Shown here: positions 5,924 through 6,699 of the stretch, in pieces | Layout: each line of letters begins with the position of its first letter | How positions within the stretch are numbered: position 1 is the first letter of the stretch | Assembly: GCA_903858195.1 (NCBI GenBank) | Contig: CAIOHW010000157.1 | Coordinates: 1-6,699 of the forward strand | Length of the DNA: 6,699 nt | Direction: 5' to 3' | Source: Oligoflexia bacterium | Lineage (GTDB): Bacteria; Bdellovibrionota; UBA1018 | The notes under the pieces: model-generated | What the model saw: the letters and a program-made list of their open reading frames with translations, nothing else | Databases searched by the model: none | Told to the model about the DNA's origin: nothing | Position numbers and translations under genes: made by a program

Positions 5924-6340
5924 TCAGTACTTTTGATCAAGCAGTTTTCCGCGGCCACGAGTATCGGCGGAGCCGGCCTGCCTGAGTTTCAGGAACTCAG
6001 CGCCGCTGAAGCTTCGGATCACCCGGCCGTCGAGATCACTGAGCACCACCGATAGGCCTGGTGCCCCCGTGGGGATGGGCTGGCGAATCGAGGCCTGTAG
6101 ACCATGGCTTTGGGTCTTGGACTCACGGGTGAAATCTTCGATGGCTGCCTGCACGGCGCGGAGCTGCTCCTCGATCGAGGGCTCGGTCGGAGCCGGGGCC
6201 TCATCTTCGGGGCTCTGGGCCGTCTGCTGGCGACGGGGACTGCCTTCGCCGCCCGGCTGCTGACCGTAACCATCGCCCTCGCCTTGCGGCTTGAGTGACT
6301 GAGTCAGTCGAAAAATTTCTCTAAAAGTGCCGACCTTCAC
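5924..6340 (-). CDS. Hypothetical protein with disordered linker and FlaG-like C-terminal hairpin
   Basis: I do not recognise this 138-residue protein. It has a short N-terminal helix-like segment (residues 1-17), then a Gly/Gln/Pro/Glu-rich stretch of low complexity (about 18-54). A predicted amphipathic helix follows (about 55-78), then a compact segment around SVVLSDLDGRVIRSFSGAEF (97-116). That last element resembles the strand-turn-strand 'D-x-G-x-VIR' hairpin of FlaG-type flagellar proteins, but the similarity is weak and by eye. There is no signal peptide or membrane segment. The GTG at 6340 was chosen because it follows the ferredoxin stop by 13 bases. The frame stays open to an ATG at 6517, but that part lies over the ferredoxin gene and reads as an Arg/Ser/Pro-rich shadow. 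No clear Shine-Dalgarno site precedes the GTG, so coupling to the upstream gene is likely. It probably shares a transcript with the phosphatase gene. Confidence 0.6.
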   Translation of the reverse strand: MKVGTFREIFRLTQSLKPQGEGDGYGQQPGGEGSPRRQQTAQSPEDEAPAPTEPSIEEQLRAVQAAIEDFTRESKTQSHGLQASIRQPIPTGAPGLSVVLSDLDGRVIRSFSGAEFLKLRQAGSADTRGRGKLLDQKY

Positions 6341-6353
6341 ATCTGACTGATCG

Positions 6354-6699
6354 TCAGGAGGTGCGTCCGCCTTGACCTTTTTTGCCGGGGTCGGAGGCGT
6401 TGTCGGCTCCCGTAGCTTCGAGCTCCGCCACGATTTTGGCGAGTTCGGCCTCGCTCTCCTCCGAGATCGGCCGGATGACGTTGACCGGGCAGACGGATGC
6501 ACAGATGCCGCAGCCATGGCAGGTGTCGGTGTCGATCACGAACTGCGAAACGCCGTAGTAGATGCTGCGGGTGGGGCAGACATCCACGCAATCCTGGCAA
6601 GAGGTGCAGGCAGGGCGAGGTGAGCATGGTCTCGGTGGCTCACCGTCTCCAGCAGATCGCCGCTGGAAATGAGCTGGCGGCGCTGCTCCACCACGATGC
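6354..6699 (-). CDS. 2[4Fe-4S] ferredoxin-type protein (5' end outside window, frame doubtful)
   Basis: The frame ending at the TGA at 6356-6354 encodes two complete CxxCxxCxxxCP motifs, CTSCQDCVDVCP and CHGCGICASVCP, separated by a 15-residue loop. This is the layout of bacterial 2[4Fe-4S] ferredoxin domains that pass electrons in the cytoplasm. A charged tail of about 40 residues follows. The first motif begins near 6608. The frame stays open to the right edge, but its upstream part is rich in Pro/Arg with poor third-position GC, and it has no ATG, GTG or TTG before the GTG at 6587. That GTG lies inside the first cluster and would remove three of its cysteines, so it cannot be the true start. 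Another frame looks more coding upstream of about 6640 (VVEQRRQLISSGDLLETV). The gene may therefore be a longer ferredoxin-domain protein with a frameshift or sequence error. Its redox partner is unknown. Confidence 0.7.
   Translation of the reverse strand, partial: HRGGAAPPAHFQRRSAGDGEPPRPCSPRPACTSCQDCVDVCPTRSIYYGVSQFVIDTDTCHGCGICASVCPVNVIRPISEESEAELAKIVAELEATGADNASDPGKKGQGGRTS

Noticed and set aside
6297..6357. Palindrome GACTGAGTCAGTC at 6297-6309 and small stem CTGAC/GTCAG at 6343-6357
   Set aside because: They are short and lie in or beside coding sequence without a T-tract or promoter-like elements. Structures this small are expected by chance.
6341..6517. Longer form of the hypothetical protein starting at ATG 6517
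   Set aside because: The extra part overlaps the ferredoxin coding sequence in another frame and has a low-complexity Arg/Ser/Pro composition typical of a shadow.

Overview
The window holds most of a tryptophan/kynurenine catabolic operon on the + strand (1-5169). A convergent minus-strand block of three genes follows (5156-6699). Base composition is roughly 60% GC by eye. A LpxH-type phosphatase of the kind used in lipid A synthesis, together with tight operon packing, points to a Gram-negative bacterium. I cannot name the lineage. An unusual preference for TTT (Phe) and GAT (Asp) in a GC-rich background is visible throughout. The kynureninase and kynurenine monooxygenase look more like the eukaryotic-type branch than the short pseudomonad kynureninase.

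Operon, + strand, in order: a RidA-fold protein cut by the left edge (probable 2-aminomuconate deaminase, NbaF type), 3-hydroxyanthranilate 3,4-dioxygenase (nbaC), 2-amino-3-carboxymuconate-6-semialdehyde decarboxylase (nbaD/ACMSD), kynureninase (kynU), kynurenine 3-monooxygenase (kmo), and a short-chain dehydrogenase-like protein without the usual Tyr/Lys pair. Every junction overlaps. Four are the exact 4-base ATGA type and one is an 8-base overlap, so the six proteins are probably translationally coupled. The F-C-D order of the first three matches what I recall of the nitrobenzoate (nba) cluster of Pseudomonas fluorescens KU-7.

Together the enzymes convert L-kynurenine to 3-hydroxykynurenine (Kmo), to 3-hydroxyanthranilate plus alanine (KynU), to aminocarboxymuconate semialdehyde (NbaC), to 2-aminomuconate semialdehyde (NbaD). 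After an aldehyde dehydrogenase step not seen here, 2-aminomuconate is deaminated (NbaF-like). Because the decarboxylase is present, flux is expected to go to catabolism rather than to quinolinate and NAD. Tryptophan dioxygenase, formamidase, the aldehyde dehydrogenase and the later meta-cleavage enzymes are absent from the window and may lie upstream.

Minus strand, read right to left: a 2[4Fe-4S] ferredoxin-type protein that runs off the right edge with a suspicious reading frame, a 138-residue unrecognised protein with a disordered linker and a FlaG-like C-terminal hairpin, and the LpxH-family metallophosphatase. Its stop overlaps the SDR stop inside a 17-base hairpin. No stretch over 300 bases is without a gene. 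I see no tRNA, rRNA, CRISPR or insertion sequence.

I found no wholly new system. The points most worth checking are the degenerate SDR inside the kynurenine operon, the frame break in the ferredoxin gene, and the hairpins at the convergent stop codons and at the phosphatase start codon.
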